Part shown: piece after piece, positions 1 to 8,435 of the stretch | How the letters are laid out: each line of letters opens with the position of its first letter | Numbering within the stretch: the stretch's first letter is position 1 | DNA from: Hathewaya massiliensis | GTDB taxonomy: Bacteria; Bacillota; Clostridia; Clostridiales; Clostridiaceae | Direction of reading: 5' to 3' | Length of the DNA: 64,000 nucleotides | Assembly (NCBI RefSeq): GCF_902143515.1 | Contig: NZ_CABFVD010000002.1 | Coordinates: forward strand, 229,088-293,087 | Notes under the pieces: model-generated | Seen by the model: the letters and a program-made list of their open reading frames with translations, nothing else | Database searches by the model: none | Told to the model about the DNA's origin: nothing | Program-made: the position numbers and the translations under genes

Positions 1-279
1 GCAAGATCCTTTAAGGAAGCTCAAACTTACTTAACACCATTAACTTTCCTTGGAATGTTTGGGTTTGCAACTTATGCTATAGATGCTAAGAATGTATCTA
101 TGTTGTTTTTAAATATACCTATTTTAAACATAACAGCTATATTAAAAGAGTTAACTCTAGGAGTATATAACTTTACTCATATAGGTATAGTATCAGCATG
201 GACTATAGTTTATATAGTAGCATCAATTTTATTTGCAAGATATATGTTCAGCAGAGAATCAGTTATATTTAGAACTTAA
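1..279 (+). CDS. ABC-2 type transporter permease, NatB-like (3' end only)
   Basis: This reading frame is open from base 1 and ends in TAA at 277-279, so only the last 92 residues are present. It begins ARSFKEAQTYLTPLTFLG, a segment resembling the ABC-2 permeases of the NatB (sodium export) type, where this motif lies between membrane helices. Two further hydrophobic segments follow, one of them near the C-terminus before RYMFSRESVIFRT. NatB pairs with ATPase NatA, which would lie upstream outside the window. A terminator follows about 50 bp downstream. The family assignment rests on a short C-terminal piece, so the substrate is not certain. Confidence 0.7.
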   Translation, partial: ARSFKEAQTYLTPLTFLGMFGFATYAIDAKNVSMLFLNIPILNITAILKELTLGVYNFTHIGIVSAWTIVYIVASILFARYMFSRESVIFRT

Positions 280-330
280 TAATTCTTATAAAATCACAAT
301 TAAGAGTTAAGAAATAAGGTATAAGTTAAA

Positions 331-385
331 AAACACCTTCATGGGAAATAGTAAATTGTTACTAATTTCTAGAAGGTGTTTTTAT
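331..385. terminator. Rho-independent terminator, probably bidirectional
   Basis: The stem AAACACCTTC (331-340) pairs with GAAGGTGTTT (372-381), with T-rich sequence on the 3' side and A-rich sequence on the 5' side. It lies between the NatB-like gene and the convergent small gene at 432-608, so it can serve both strands. Confidence 0.8.
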
Positions 386-431
386 TGGATGACTCTCTTT
401 ATTAAAATGCTTTACTTAAGAATATCTTTGA

Positions 432-608
432 TTAGATACTCTTCTTTTTAGATTTCCTTTGATTAACCCCATTTTTGTATTTTTTAGTCCCGTTTTTCAA
501 AGGATAAACTAATTTAGTTATTAACCCTGTAAATTTAGAAAAAGCATTTTTTACCCTTTTCTTTTGTTGTTCTCTTTTGAAATTCACATAGATAACTTTG
601 CGCTCCAT
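432..608 (-). CDS. small basic hypothetical protein (58 aa)
   Basis: The protein begins MERKVIYVNFKREQQKKRV and is about one third Lys/Arg, ending in a KSKKKS tail. The start at 608 is chosen because an AAAGGGGG ribosome binding site lies about 8 bases upstream; an ATG further upstream in the same frame has no such site. I do not recognise a family. The basic composition would suit nucleic-acid or membrane-surface binding, but that is a guess. It converges on the NatB-like gene and shares its terminator. Confidence 0.5.
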   Translation of the reverse strand: MERKVIYVNFKREQQKKRVKNAFSKFTGLITKLVYPLKNGTKKYKNGVNQRKSKKKSI

Positions 609-927
609 AAGAGGGCCCCCTTTTATAAGATATAAAAACGTAATCATTAAAATCCTATGAAAGCCTTTTCACAAATGTTAATAACAAACCAAAAACTAAA
701 AATATTTTTTCATACTGCAAGTAAAAACCTTGTTATAAATATTAATAATAAAATTTTTTATATCCTAAATAGATTACTTTTTATTGTTGAAACTTTATAT
801 AAATCGTAATAACAAACCCCTAATATAATTATATCATAGAATTGTACTGAATAAAGTACGGGAGGAATAATAATTTTAAATAGATTACTATGTAATAATT
901 TATATATGGTATAGCATATAATATATG

Positions 928-1156
928 TTGTCCACAAGTTATAAACAGTTCTGTGGATAATGTTAATAACTATATAAAGTATATGGAAAAACATAGTAAA
1001 ACCTAGAAAATAAAAGTAATTAAATGGTAAATGGCTTTATGGTATTACATATAAAGGGAAAAAAATAAAAGGGACATAAGAAACCCTGTGTATAACTAGC
1101 AGTTATCCACAGGATTATTAGATAAATAACAGTTTAATAACAATAGTTGTGGATAT
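928..1156. promoter_or_regulatory. cluster of five DnaA-box sequences
   Basis: Within 229 bp there are TTGTCCACA (928-936), TGTGGATAA (952-960, reverse of TTATCCACA), TGTGTATAA (1087-1095, reverse of TTATACACA), TTATCCACA (1103-1111) and TGTGGATAT (1148-1156). Three match the DnaA-box consensus TTWTNCACA exactly and two differ at one position. The surrounding 660-1157 gap is extremely AT-rich and holds no convincing gene. There is no dnaA, rpmH or dnaN next to it, so this is not shown to be the chromosomal origin. It could be a DnaA titration or reactivation site, or a DnaA-controlled promoter region. Confidence 0.6.
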
Positions 1157-1157
1157 A

Positions 1158-1727
1158 TTATTCAATGATTCCATTGCCATCATTATTTATGGTTACTTTT
1201 ATATCCTTATTTTTAGCAGCGTTCTTAAAACTCTCGTATGTAGGATTGAACTTCTTAGGACCCTCTACTACAAAAATAGTTATTTGAGATGTAGGGGACT
1301 TAGGTGTTCCAATAAGATCCTTACTTATACTTTTAGTTAATAGTTCTGTTAAGCCTTCATCAAGGCTTTTATACTTTATCTTGGTACTTTTAAGTATCTC
1401 TCGCCCTTTTGAGTTATTTCCTTCAATTTTTATTATAATTCCTAAGTTATTTACGCTTATTTTAAAAGAAGAATTCATATCTACAATAAGATTAGACTTA
1501 GGTCTGAAGTATAAAAAACCTTCAACTAAAAATGCAATAAATACAAATGAAAAAAATATTATAGCTAGCTTCTTAAATGGAGATGACTTTTTATAAACTT
1601 CTCCAGCATAGGCTGCACCTTTTTCAGGTACTATATTGTTTTTTCTAATAGTACAAAATTCATTATCTTTCGTAACTATGTAAACCTTATCGCCCTCTAC
1701 ATTTAATACCTTTCCTACTTTTCGCAA
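1158..1727 (-). CDS. RsgI-like anti-sigma factor (orphan)
   Basis: This 189-residue single-pass membrane protein has the N-terminal signature of RsgI anti-sigma factors (KVGKVLNVEGDKVYIVTKDNEF, about residues 3-24), which in the family binds sigma factor SigI in the cytoplasm. A membrane segment follows (roughly residues 52-72), then an extracytoplasmic domain of about 115 residues with no recognised sugar-binding module. TTG at 1727 is taken as start because AGGGTGAT lies just upstream of it; an ATG six codons earlier has no ribosome binding site. No SigI gene lies nearby in the window, so its partner is unknown. A 45-residue membrane peptide gene lies just upstream on the same strand. Confidence 0.65.
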   Translation of the reverse strand: MRKVGKVLNVEGDKVYIVTKDNEFCTIRKNNIVPEKGAAYAGEVYKKSSPFKKLAIIFFSFVFIAFLVEGFLYFRPKSNLIVDMNSSFKISVNNLGIIIKIEGNNSKGREILKSTKIKYKSLDEGLTELLTKSISKDLIGTPKSPTSQITIFVVEGPKKFNPTYESFKNAAKNKDIKVTINNDGNGIIE

Positions 1728-1797
1728 AATAATCACCCTATTCAAAATTAAAGTTATCTACTTAATAATAAGTAAAAAAGGCATATATATCAATAGG

Positions 1798-1935
1798 TTA
1801 TTTTACTTTTTCTAATTCTTTACATGTATATGTGTAGAGCTTAGACGTACTGTATGTAGAAAATATAACTACTAATAGGGTTAAAGTTATAATAATAACC
1901 TTTTTCATAGTGGATTTTTTGTATCGGATTTTCAT
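1798..1935 (-). CDS. small putative membrane peptide (45 aa)
   Basis: The short frame begins MKIRYKKSTMKKVIIITLTL and carries a basic N-terminus, one hydrophobic helix (about residues 12-25) and a polar tail ending KELEKVK. AAAGGAACC lies 7-8 bases before the ATG. It is followed about 70 bp later by the RsgI-like gene on the same strand, so the two may be co-transcribed. It could also be a secreted peptide with an uncleaved signal. No family is recognised. Confidence 0.4.
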   Translation of the reverse strand: MKIRYKKSTMKKVIIITLTLLVVIFSTYSTSKLYTYTCKELEKVK

Positions 1936-2355
1936 ATATAGGTTCCTTTCTTTATTATATATAAATAATATGTATAAAATATTCTATGCAAAATTTTATA
2001 AATTAATTAGTATACTCTAAATTAAATTAATATAGCATAATATGCTATATATTATTTATATATTATTCGCCACTGGGACAAAATTTATACCGATAATAAA
2101 AAATATTAATGTTATAAAAATTTCATATGGTGGTTTCAAGTTATGAAATACATAGGTTTAAAAATGAAATGGATGATATTTCAATATTTATCTACAAGTT
2201 TTCAAGAATAAAATAAAAATGCATAAATGATTAGTTTTTTAGCCAAAATATAATAAAAGTATAGTATATTTATCAAATCAGAAAGTTGTTTAAGATAAAT
2301 TAGCTTTTTAATTCAACATAATACTACAAAATACTTAGGTGTATACAAAAAAACT
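1936..2355. other. gene-free AT-rich gap
   Basis: I see no supported gene, RNA or repeat in this stretch. It separates the minus-strand RsgI group from the promoter of the nucleoside locus. Confidence 0.5.
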
Positions 2356-2384
2356 TTGAAAATCGAGTTTAATTTGTATATAAT
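2356..2384 (+). promoter_or_regulatory. sigma-A type promoter of the nucleoside uptake locus
   Basis: TTGAAA (2356-2361) and a perfect TATAAT (2379-2384) are separated by exactly 17 bp. Transcription would start near 2391, inside the operator that follows, about 85 bp before the lipoprotein gene. Confidence 0.8.
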
Positions 2385-2390
2385 GTTATT

Positions 2391-2405
2391 AGTTAAACGT
2401 TTACT
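2391..2405 (+). promoter_or_regulatory. LacI-family operator
   Basis: AGTTAAACGTTTACT has the central AACGTT palindrome typical of LacI-family operators (core TAAACGTTTA, 2394-2403). It covers the expected transcription start of the promoter just upstream, so a bound repressor would block initiation. The LacI-type regulator at 9618-10643 ends this gene cluster and is the natural candidate; a CcpA-type protein is the alternative. Confidence 0.65.
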
Positions 2406-2475
2406 CAATGTTTAAAATTTTTTAAATTTGAACTAGAGTAAAAATTATAAACTCAAACTCAGGGGGTATAATGAG

Positions 2476-3597
2476 ATGAAAAAAATATTAACCTTCGTCC
2501 TTGCTACTATTATGACCTTTTCTTTAGTTTTAGTAGGTTGTGCTGGTGGTGGCGAAAATAAAGAGTCAGGTAAGGAAGCTACTAAAAAAGATAAGCTTAA
2601 AGTAGCATGTCTTATTAATGGTAACTTAGGTGATAAATCTTTCTTCGATTCAGCAGATAACGGCATGAAGCTTATAAAAGAAAAATTAGGCTACGACGTT
2701 AAGACTATCGAAATGGGATTTGATCAAACTAAATGGAAACCAACACTACAAGACGTTTCTGAACAAGACTACGATGTAATAGTTGTTGGTACTTGGCAAA
2801 TGAAAGAAAATTTAGAAGAAGTTGCTCCACAATACAAAGATAAGAAGTATGTAATCTTCGACTCTTCTGTAGACTATGGAAAAGGAGATCTATCAAACGT
2901 TTATTCAATAGAATATAAACAAAATGAAGGATCTTTCATAGCAGGAGCTTTAGCTGCTAAAGTTACTACATCTAAAATGCCACTTGCTAATCCAGAAAAG
3001 AAAATTGGATTCTTAGGTGGAATGGATATTCCAGTTATAAATGACTTCTTAGTAGGATATATTGAAGGTGCAAAGCACATTGATAAAGACATAAAGGTTG
3101 CTATTTCTTATATTGGAGACTTTGAAAACTCCGCAAAAGGTAAAGAAATGGCATTAGCTCAATACAACCAAGGCGCTGATATTGGATTTAACGTTGCAGG
3201 GCAAGCAGGTTTAGGACAATTAGATGCTGCTAAAGATGCTAAAAAATATGCTATAGGTGTTGACTCAGACCAAGCTATGTTATTCAAAGACAAAGATGCG
3301 GCTAAATCTGATTTAATACCAACATCTGTATTAAAGAGGGTAGATAACTCTTTATTAAGAGCTATGGAATTAATGAAAGATGGAAAATTAGCATTTGGTA
3401 AGAGAGAAGTTTTAGGTTTAAAAGAAAATGCTATTGAAATAGTTGAAAATGAATATTACACAAAATTAATATCAGAAGATATTAGAAAAGAAATGAAAGA
3501 CCTTGAAGATAAAATCGTAAAAGGTGAAGTAAAAGTAAGCTCTGCATTAGGTATGCAAAAAGAAGAGTTAGACAAATTAAGAAACTCTGTTAAATAA
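2476..3597 (+). CDS. BMP family nucleoside-binding lipoprotein
   Basis: This is the substrate-binding subunit of a nucleoside ABC importer (BmpA/NupN family, Pfam Bmp). The first 21 residues form a lipoprotein signal peptide with lipobox LVGC, making Cys22 the lipid anchor on the outer face of the membrane. The rest (373 residues in total) is one two-lobed binding domain, with GDKSFFDSADNGM near the N-terminus matching the family. It is the first gene of the locus, followed by a terminator-like hairpin and then the ATPase and two permeases. That layout usually gives more binding protein than transporter. Confidence 0.9.
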   Translation: MKKILTFVLATIMTFSLVLVGCAGGGENKESGKEATKKDKLKVACLINGNLGDKSFFDSADNGMKLIKEKLGYDVKTIEMGFDQTKWKPTLQDVSEQDYDVIVVGTWQMKENLEEVAPQYKDKKYVIFDSSVDYGKGDLSNVYSIEYKQNEGSFIAGALAAKVTTSKMPLANPEKKIGFLGGMDIPVINDFLVGYIEGAKHIDKDIKVAISYIGDFENSAKGKEMALAQYNQGADIGFNVAGQAGLGQLDAAKDAKKYAIGVDSDQAMLFKDKDAAKSDLIPTSVLKRVDNSLLRAMELMKDGKLAFGKREVLGLKENAIEIVENEYYTKLISEDIRKEMKDLEDKIVKGEVKVSSALGMQKEELDKLRNSVK

Positions 3598-3616
3598 TTT
3601 TAAATTAATTAAATTA

Positions 3617-3655
3617 GGGGTACATTTATTCATGACCTATAAATGTACCCTTTTC
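3617..3655 (+). terminator. intercistronic terminator/attenuator after the binding protein
   Basis: GGGTACATTTAT (3618-3629) pairs perfectly with ATAAATGTACCC (3639-3650), followed by TTTT. It lies between the binding protein and its ATPase. Partial readthrough would lower expression of the membrane components relative to the binding protein. Confidence 0.8.
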
Positions 3656-3691
3656 TATAACAATTATTCAGATAGGGTGGAGTGAGAAAAC

Positions 3692-5248
3692 ATGGGAAAA
3701 GAATTGTTGGAAATGAAGAAGATAACCAAGGTTTATCCCAATGGAATAGTTGCTAATAACGGAATTGATTTTTCAGTTAGAGAGGGAGAAATCCATGCCT
3801 TAATGGGCGAAAATGGAGCAGGTAAATCCACTTTAATGAAAATTTTATTTGGTATTGAGCAGGCAGAAGAGGGAGAAATATTTTTAAGAGGAGAAAAGAT
3901 AAATATAACTTCTCCAAATGTTGCTATTAAATATGGTATTGGAATGGTTCACCAACACTTTATGTTAGTGCCATCTTTAACAGTAGCAGAGAACATGGTT
4001 CTAGGAGCTGAACCTAAAAAAGGTATTTCAATTGACATAGAAAAGTCAATTAAAATGACAGAAGAACTATCTAAAAAATACAATTTACATGTAGATCCAA
4101 GAGCAAAGGTTGAAGATTTATCTGTTGGTATGAAGCAAAGAGTAGAAATTTTAAAAGCTCTTTTAAGAGGGGCTAAGATACTTATATTAGACGAGCCAAC
4201 AGCAGTTTTAACTCCTCAAGAAACACAAGAATTATTTGAAGAGTTAATTAACTTAAAAAAACAAGGACACACAATGATATTTATATCTCATAAATTAAAA
4301 GAGATAAAACAAATCTGTGACAGAATTACAATTATGAGAAATGGTAAATACATGGGTGTTCATGATGTATCTAAGATAACTGAACAAGATATTTCGAGAC
4401 TTATGGTTGGTAGAGATGTTATTTTAAAAGTAGAAAAAGAAAAAGCTAAACCTAAGGATGTAGTACTAAGCGTAGATAATGTATCTTATTACGATGAGAC
4501 AGGGAAAAAAGTTTTAAAAAATGCATCATTAAGCATACGTAGTGGAGAAATCGTAGGAGTTGCTGGAGTAGAAGGAAATGGACAAAGGGAACTAGTTGAA
4601 ATTATTACTGGAATGAGAAAATCTGATGAAGGTAAAGTTACTATGGATAATACCGAAGTAAGTAGCTTAAATATAAAGAAAATACGTGAACTTGGAATAT
4701 CACATATTCCTGAAGACAGAATGACTTATGGAGTTGCAGGAAATGTTAGTATAGAGCAAAATTTAATTTCAGATAAATATGACTCTAAAGAGTTAAATGG
4801 TGGATTATTACTAAAAATGAGTAAGATTAAAGAACTAGGAGAAAAACTAGTTAAGGATTACAAAGTAAAATGTAATTCACCACAACAAGGAGTTGGAAGA
4901 TTATCTGGAGGTAATATTCAAAAGGTTGTTGTTGCTAGAGAATTTTCTTCTAATCCTAAGCTTATAGTAGCTGACCAACCAACAAGAGGTATAGATGTTG
5001 GTGCTACTGAATTTATAAGAAAAAAATTAGTAGAACTTAGAGATGAAGGAACAGCTGTAATGCTAATTTCTGCAGACTTAAATGAAGTATTAGAATTAAG
5101 TGATAGCTTAATCGTAATGTATGGTGGAGAGATTACTGCATATTTTGAAGATGCATCTAAGGTAACAGAAGAAGAATTAGGATTCTATATGTTAGGTGTA
5201 AAAAAGCAATCTCCAGAAGAGATTAGGAGGGCTATTTATGCGAAATAA
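3692..5248 (+). CDS. nucleoside ABC transporter ATP-binding protein (two ABC domains)
   Basis: The protein (518 residues) energises uptake through the BmpA system (NupO/YufO family). The N-terminal ABC domain has Walker A GENGAGKST (39-47), signature LSVGMKQR (about 145) and Walker B LILDEPT. The C-terminal domain has a degenerate Walker A (GVEGNGQRE) but keeps LSGGNIQK (about 405). This asymmetry is normal for tandem-domain sugar/nucleoside ATPases. It overlaps the next permease by 11 bp, indicating translational coupling. Confidence 0.9.
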   Translation: MGKELLEMKKITKVYPNGIVANNGIDFSVREGEIHALMGENGAGKSTLMKILFGIEQAEEGEIFLRGEKINITSPNVAIKYGIGMVHQHFMLVPSLTVAENMVLGAEPKKGISIDIEKSIKMTEELSKKYNLHVDPRAKVEDLSVGMKQRVEILKALLRGAKILILDEPTAVLTPQETQELFEELINLKKQGHTMIFISHKLKEIKQICDRITIMRNGKYMGVHDVSKITEQDISRLMVGRDVILKVEKEKAKPKDVVLSVDNVSYYDETGKKVLKNASLSIRSGEIVGVAGVEGNGQRELVEIITGMRKSDEGKVTMDNTEVSSLNIKKIRELGISHIPEDRMTYGVAGNVSIEQNLISDKYDSKELNGGLLLKMSKIKELGEKLVKDYKVKCNSPQQGVGRLSGGNIQKVVVAREFSSNPKLIVADQPTRGIDVGATEFIRKKLVELRDEGTAVMLISADLNEVLELSDSLIVMYGGEITAYFEDASKVTEEELGFYMLGVKKQSPEEIRRAIYAK

Positions 5249-6335
5249 AAATATGATTTATGAGGTTATTAGAACTTTAGTAGCTATAGGTTTATCTCTT
5301 GTTTTAGCATTTATCATAATATTAGCTGTAAGTAAACAACCAGGTTTAGCTATAAGTAAGTTCTTATTAGGACCTTTAAAGAGTGTAAGACACCTTGGAA
5401 ATGTTATTGAGATGGCTATACCTTTAATATTTACAGGTCTTGCAGTAAGTGTAATGTATCAAGCAAAGCAATTTAACCTTGGTGCAGAAGGTGCTTTCTT
5501 TATAGGTGGTATAGGTGCTTCTATAGTTGCTATAAAATTAAACTTACCAATTGTTGTTCATCCAATAGTTGCTATACTATTTGGAGCAATATTAGGTGCT
5601 ATAGCAGGATTAATACCAGCTATTTTAAAGGCAAAATATAAAGCAACAGAATTAGTTTCATCACTTATGTTAAATTATATCTTATTTTATTTTGGTATAT
5701 ATATAGTAAACAATGTTTTAAGAGATATAGATGCAGGTTCTATGGTTTCTGTTAGATTTAATAAAACAGCAGAACTTGCTCGTAATATAATTCCTAACAC
5801 AAGACTTCACACAGGTTTAATTATCGTTATATTAATGGTAATCCTATGTTATTTCTTCTTATATAGAACTAAATGGGGTTATGAAATAAGAATGACAGGT
5901 GAAAACCCAAAATTTGCTCATTATTCAGGAATAAATACATTTAAAGTTATAGTTTTATCACAAGTAATAGGTGGTGCTATTGCTGGTATTGGAGGAGCTA
6001 CAGAAGTATTAGGTATGTACTCAAGATTCCAATGGCAATCACAACCAGGGTATGGATGGGATGGTATTATAGTAGCTATTTTAGCTAGAAATAATCCATT
6101 ACTTGTTCCAGTTGGAGCTATATTCTTAGCATACCTAAGAGTTGGTGCAGATTTAATGGCTAGAACCACAGATGTTCAATCAGAAGTTATATCTATTATC
6201 CAAGGTATAATGATAATGCTTATCGCAGCAGAAAGATTCTTAGCATATTGGAAACATAAGAGAATATACAAAGATGCTAAAATTAGTGCAGATAAAAACA
6301 CTAACACTACTATAGCAACAAAGGGGGAAAAATAA
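5238..6335 (+). CDS. nucleoside ABC transporter permease 1 (NupP-like)
   Basis: This 365-residue integral membrane protein belongs to the branched-chain/sugar-type permease family (BPD_transp_2). It has about eight to ten hydrophobic segments and the cytoplasmic-loop motif GENPKFAHYSGI, which contacts the ATPase in this family. It starts inside the end of the ATPase gene with AGGAGG upstream and is separated from the second permease by one base. It should pair with that gene as a heterodimeric channel for nucleosides. Confidence 0.9.
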   Translation: MRNKNMIYEVIRTLVAIGLSLVLAFIIILAVSKQPGLAISKFLLGPLKSVRHLGNVIEMAIPLIFTGLAVSVMYQAKQFNLGAEGAFFIGGIGASIVAIKLNLPIVVHPIVAILFGAILGAIAGLIPAILKAKYKATELVSSLMLNYILFYFGIYIVNNVLRDIDAGSMVSVRFNKTAELARNIIPNTRLHTGLIIVILMVILCYFFLYRTKWGYEIRMTGENPKFAHYSGINTFKVIVLSQVIGGAIAGIGGATEVLGMYSRFQWQSQPGYGWDGIIVAILARNNPLLVPVGAIFLAYLRVGADLMARTTDVQSEVISIIQGIMIMLIAAERFLAYWKHKRIYKDAKISADKNTNTTIATKGEK

Positions 6336-6336
6336 A

Positions 6337-7266
6337 ATGAAAGAATTTTTTAATATAGTTTTTTCAGTTGGTTTTGGATATTCTATTCTAAGAGTAACCA
6401 CCCCTATTTTATTTGCAGCTTTAGGTGCACTAATTTCTGATAAAGCAGGAGTTATAAACATTGCCCTAGAAGGAATAATGTTAATAAGTGCACTAACAGG
6501 AGTTGTATTTAGTGCATTAACAGGAAGTGCATGGATGGGGCTTTTAGCAGCTATAGTAATAGGTGCATTAATAGGTATAGTTTTAGCTTATTTCTCCTTA
6601 AATTTAAGAACAGATATAATTCTTGCAGGTATAGCCTTAAACTTAATGGCAGGTGGAGGAACTATATTCTTCTTATATTTAGTTGCAAAGGATAAAGGTA
6701 TATCAACATCTTTAAAAAGTGGAGTACTTCCAAAGTTAACAATACCTTTAATAAATAAAATACCAGTTTTAGGACCTATATTATCAGGTCATAATGTTTT
6801 AACTTATGTATCTTTAATTGCTGTAATAGCAGTTTCATACTTCTTATATAAAACACCACTAGGACTTAGAATAAGATCCGTTGGTGAAAACCCAGATGCA
6901 GCAGCATCAGTAGGTGTTAATGTAATAAAAATAAAATATATAGCACTTACTCTAAGTGGAGTATTTGCAGGACTTGGTGGAGCGTACATGTCTATGGGAT
7001 ATGTATCTTGGTTTTCAAAGAATATGACAGCAGGAAGAGGATTTATAGCCTTAGCTGCTGAAGCTATGGGAGCTGGAACACCAATAGGAACTTTCTTAAC
7101 ATCCTTATTATTTGGATTTGCAGATTCATTATCAAACTCTCTACAATCTTTAAAAATACCAGCAGAGTTTGTTCAAATGATTCCTTATGTTGCTACAATT
7201 GTAGGACTTGTTATATATGCAACTAGGAAATCAGCACAAGTTAAGAAAGTTAGGAGGGAAAACTAA
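6337..7266 (+). CDS. nucleoside ABC transporter permease 2 (NupQ-like)
   Basis: This second, shorter permease (309 residues) is of the same family, with the coupling motif GENPDAAASVGV and multiple Gly/Ala-rich helices. A GGGGGAAAA ribosome binding site lies inside the end of the preceding gene. Its last base overlaps the nucleoside hydrolase start, so transport and hydrolysis are expressed together. Confidence 0.9.
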   Translation: MKEFFNIVFSVGFGYSILRVTTPILFAALGALISDKAGVINIALEGIMLISALTGVVFSALTGSAWMGLLAAIVIGALIGIVLAYFSLNLRTDIILAGIALNLMAGGGTIFFLYLVAKDKGISTSLKSGVLPKLTIPLINKIPVLGPILSGHNVLTYVSLIAVIAVSYFLYKTPLGLRIRSVGENPDAAASVGVNVIKIKYIALTLSGVFAGLGGAYMSMGYVSWFSKNMTAGRGFIALAAEAMGAGTPIGTFLTSLLFGFADSLSNSLQSLKIPAEFVQMIPYVATIVGLVIYATRKSAQVKKVRREN

Positions 7267-8204
7267 TGAAAAAAATTCCCGTAATCATAGATTGCGATCC
7301 AGGACATGATGATGCTATAGCCTTGATGCTTGCTCTTGGAAGTGAAAAAATTGAAGTAAAGGCTGTTACAACATCTGCGGGAAATCAAACGCCAGATAAG
7401 ACTTTAAACAATGCCTTAAGAGTATTAACTTTTTTAGGTATAGATAATATAGAAGTAGCTCAAGGGGCTAAAAAGCCACTAATGAGAGATTTAATAATTG
7501 CGCCAGAGGTTCATGGAGAAAGTGGATTAGATGGTCCAGAGCTTCCAAACCCAGGCTTTAAGGAAAGTTCTAGAAGTGCAGTAGAAGTTATAGCTGATGT
7601 ACTAAGAAATAGCGAAGAAAAGGTAACTTTAATTCCAACAGGGCCTCTAACTAATATAGCAATTTTTCTTTTAACTTATCCTGAATTAAAAGAAAAAATA
7701 GAGAGAATATCTCTAATGGGAGGAGCAGCAGACGGTGGAAATTGGACACCAGCTGCAGAATTCAATATATTAGTAGACCCAGAAGCAGCAGATGTGGTAT
7801 TTAAATCAGGAGTGCCTATTACAATGTGCGGTCTTGACGTTACTCATAAGGCTCAAGTATATGATGAAGATATTGAAAAGTTTAGAGGATTAAGCAATGC
7901 AACAGGTAAATTAGTTGCAGAACTACTAGATTTCTTTGCCATATTCCATAAAGATGAGAGATTTGGATTTAAAGGAGCACCACTACATGACCCATGTGCA
8001 GTAGCTTATATAATAGATCCAAGCATAATAAAAACAAAAAAATGTCATGTTGACATAGAAACCAATGGAGAATTTACACTTGGAGCCACAGTAGTAGATT
8101 ACAATGATGTACTAAAAAAAGAAAAGAACGTAGATGTAGCTTTTGATATAGACAGAGAAAAGTTTATTCAAATGATATACGATTCAGTTAAAAATTTAAG
8201 ATAA
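7266..8204 (+). CDS. inosine/uridine-preferring nucleoside hydrolase
   Basis: The enzyme cleaves the N-glycosidic bond of imported nucleosides to free base and ribose (IunH/Rih family, 312 residues). The calcium-binding motif DCDPGHDDA lies at residues 9-17, and the family HDPCA segment lies near residue 240. It starts at the last base of the permease gene with AGGAGG upstream and is followed by a strong terminator, so it ends the first transcription unit. Substrate preference (purine or pyrimidine) cannot be read from sequence here. Confidence 0.9.
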   Translation: MKKIPVIIDCDPGHDDAIALMLALGSEKIEVKAVTTSAGNQTPDKTLNNALRVLTFLGIDNIEVAQGAKKPLMRDLIIAPEVHGESGLDGPELPNPGFKESSRSAVEVIADVLRNSEEKVTLIPTGPLTNIAIFLLTYPELKEKIERISLMGGAADGGNWTPAAEFNILVDPEAADVVFKSGVPITMCGLDVTHKAQVYDEDIEKFRGLSNATGKLVAELLDFFAIFHKDERFGFKGAPLHDPCAVAYIIDPSIIKTKKCHVDIETNGEFTLGATVVDYNDVLKKEKNVDVAFDIDREKFIQMIYDSVKNLR

Positions 8205-8223
8205 TCTACGGGACCTTTAAAGT

Positions 8224-8254
8224 AAGACGGCTTTCATATAAAAGCCGTCTTTTT
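8224..8254 (+). terminator. Rho-independent terminator of the nucleoside operon
   Basis: AAGACGGCTTT (8224-8234) pairs with AAAGCCGTCTT (8241-8251), followed by T residues. It is an 11-bp perfect stem. Confidence 0.9.
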
Positions 8255-8281
8255 AAATAAAATAAATGCAATACTATAACA

Positions 8282-8330
8282 AAACTAAATATAAAATTAT
8301 AAGGAAACTAAATATATAAAATTATAAGGA
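8282..8330. repeat. imperfect tandem duplication, about 24 bp
   Basis: Two adjacent copies of AACTAAATAT(AT)AAAATTATAAGGA differ by a 2-bp insertion. They lie between the two nucleoside hydrolase genes; no function is evident. Confidence 0.6.
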
Positions 8331-8435
8331 GTTTTTAATCTATTAATTAGCATTTTAAAAATAATGAAGATTAACATAGAAAATTACATATATATTAATC
8401 TTAGAAATAAAGAGAGATACAAAGGAGAATAACAT

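Noticed and set aside
758-994. Minus-strand open frame of 78 codons in the DnaA-box gap
   Set aside because: Composition is that of random AT-rich DNA (Ile/Tyr runs), with no ribosome binding site and no recognisable domain.
1103-1111. Calling the region the chromosomal origin
   Set aside because: No dnaA, dnaN, rpmH or clear unwinding element next to it; only a box cluster is supported.
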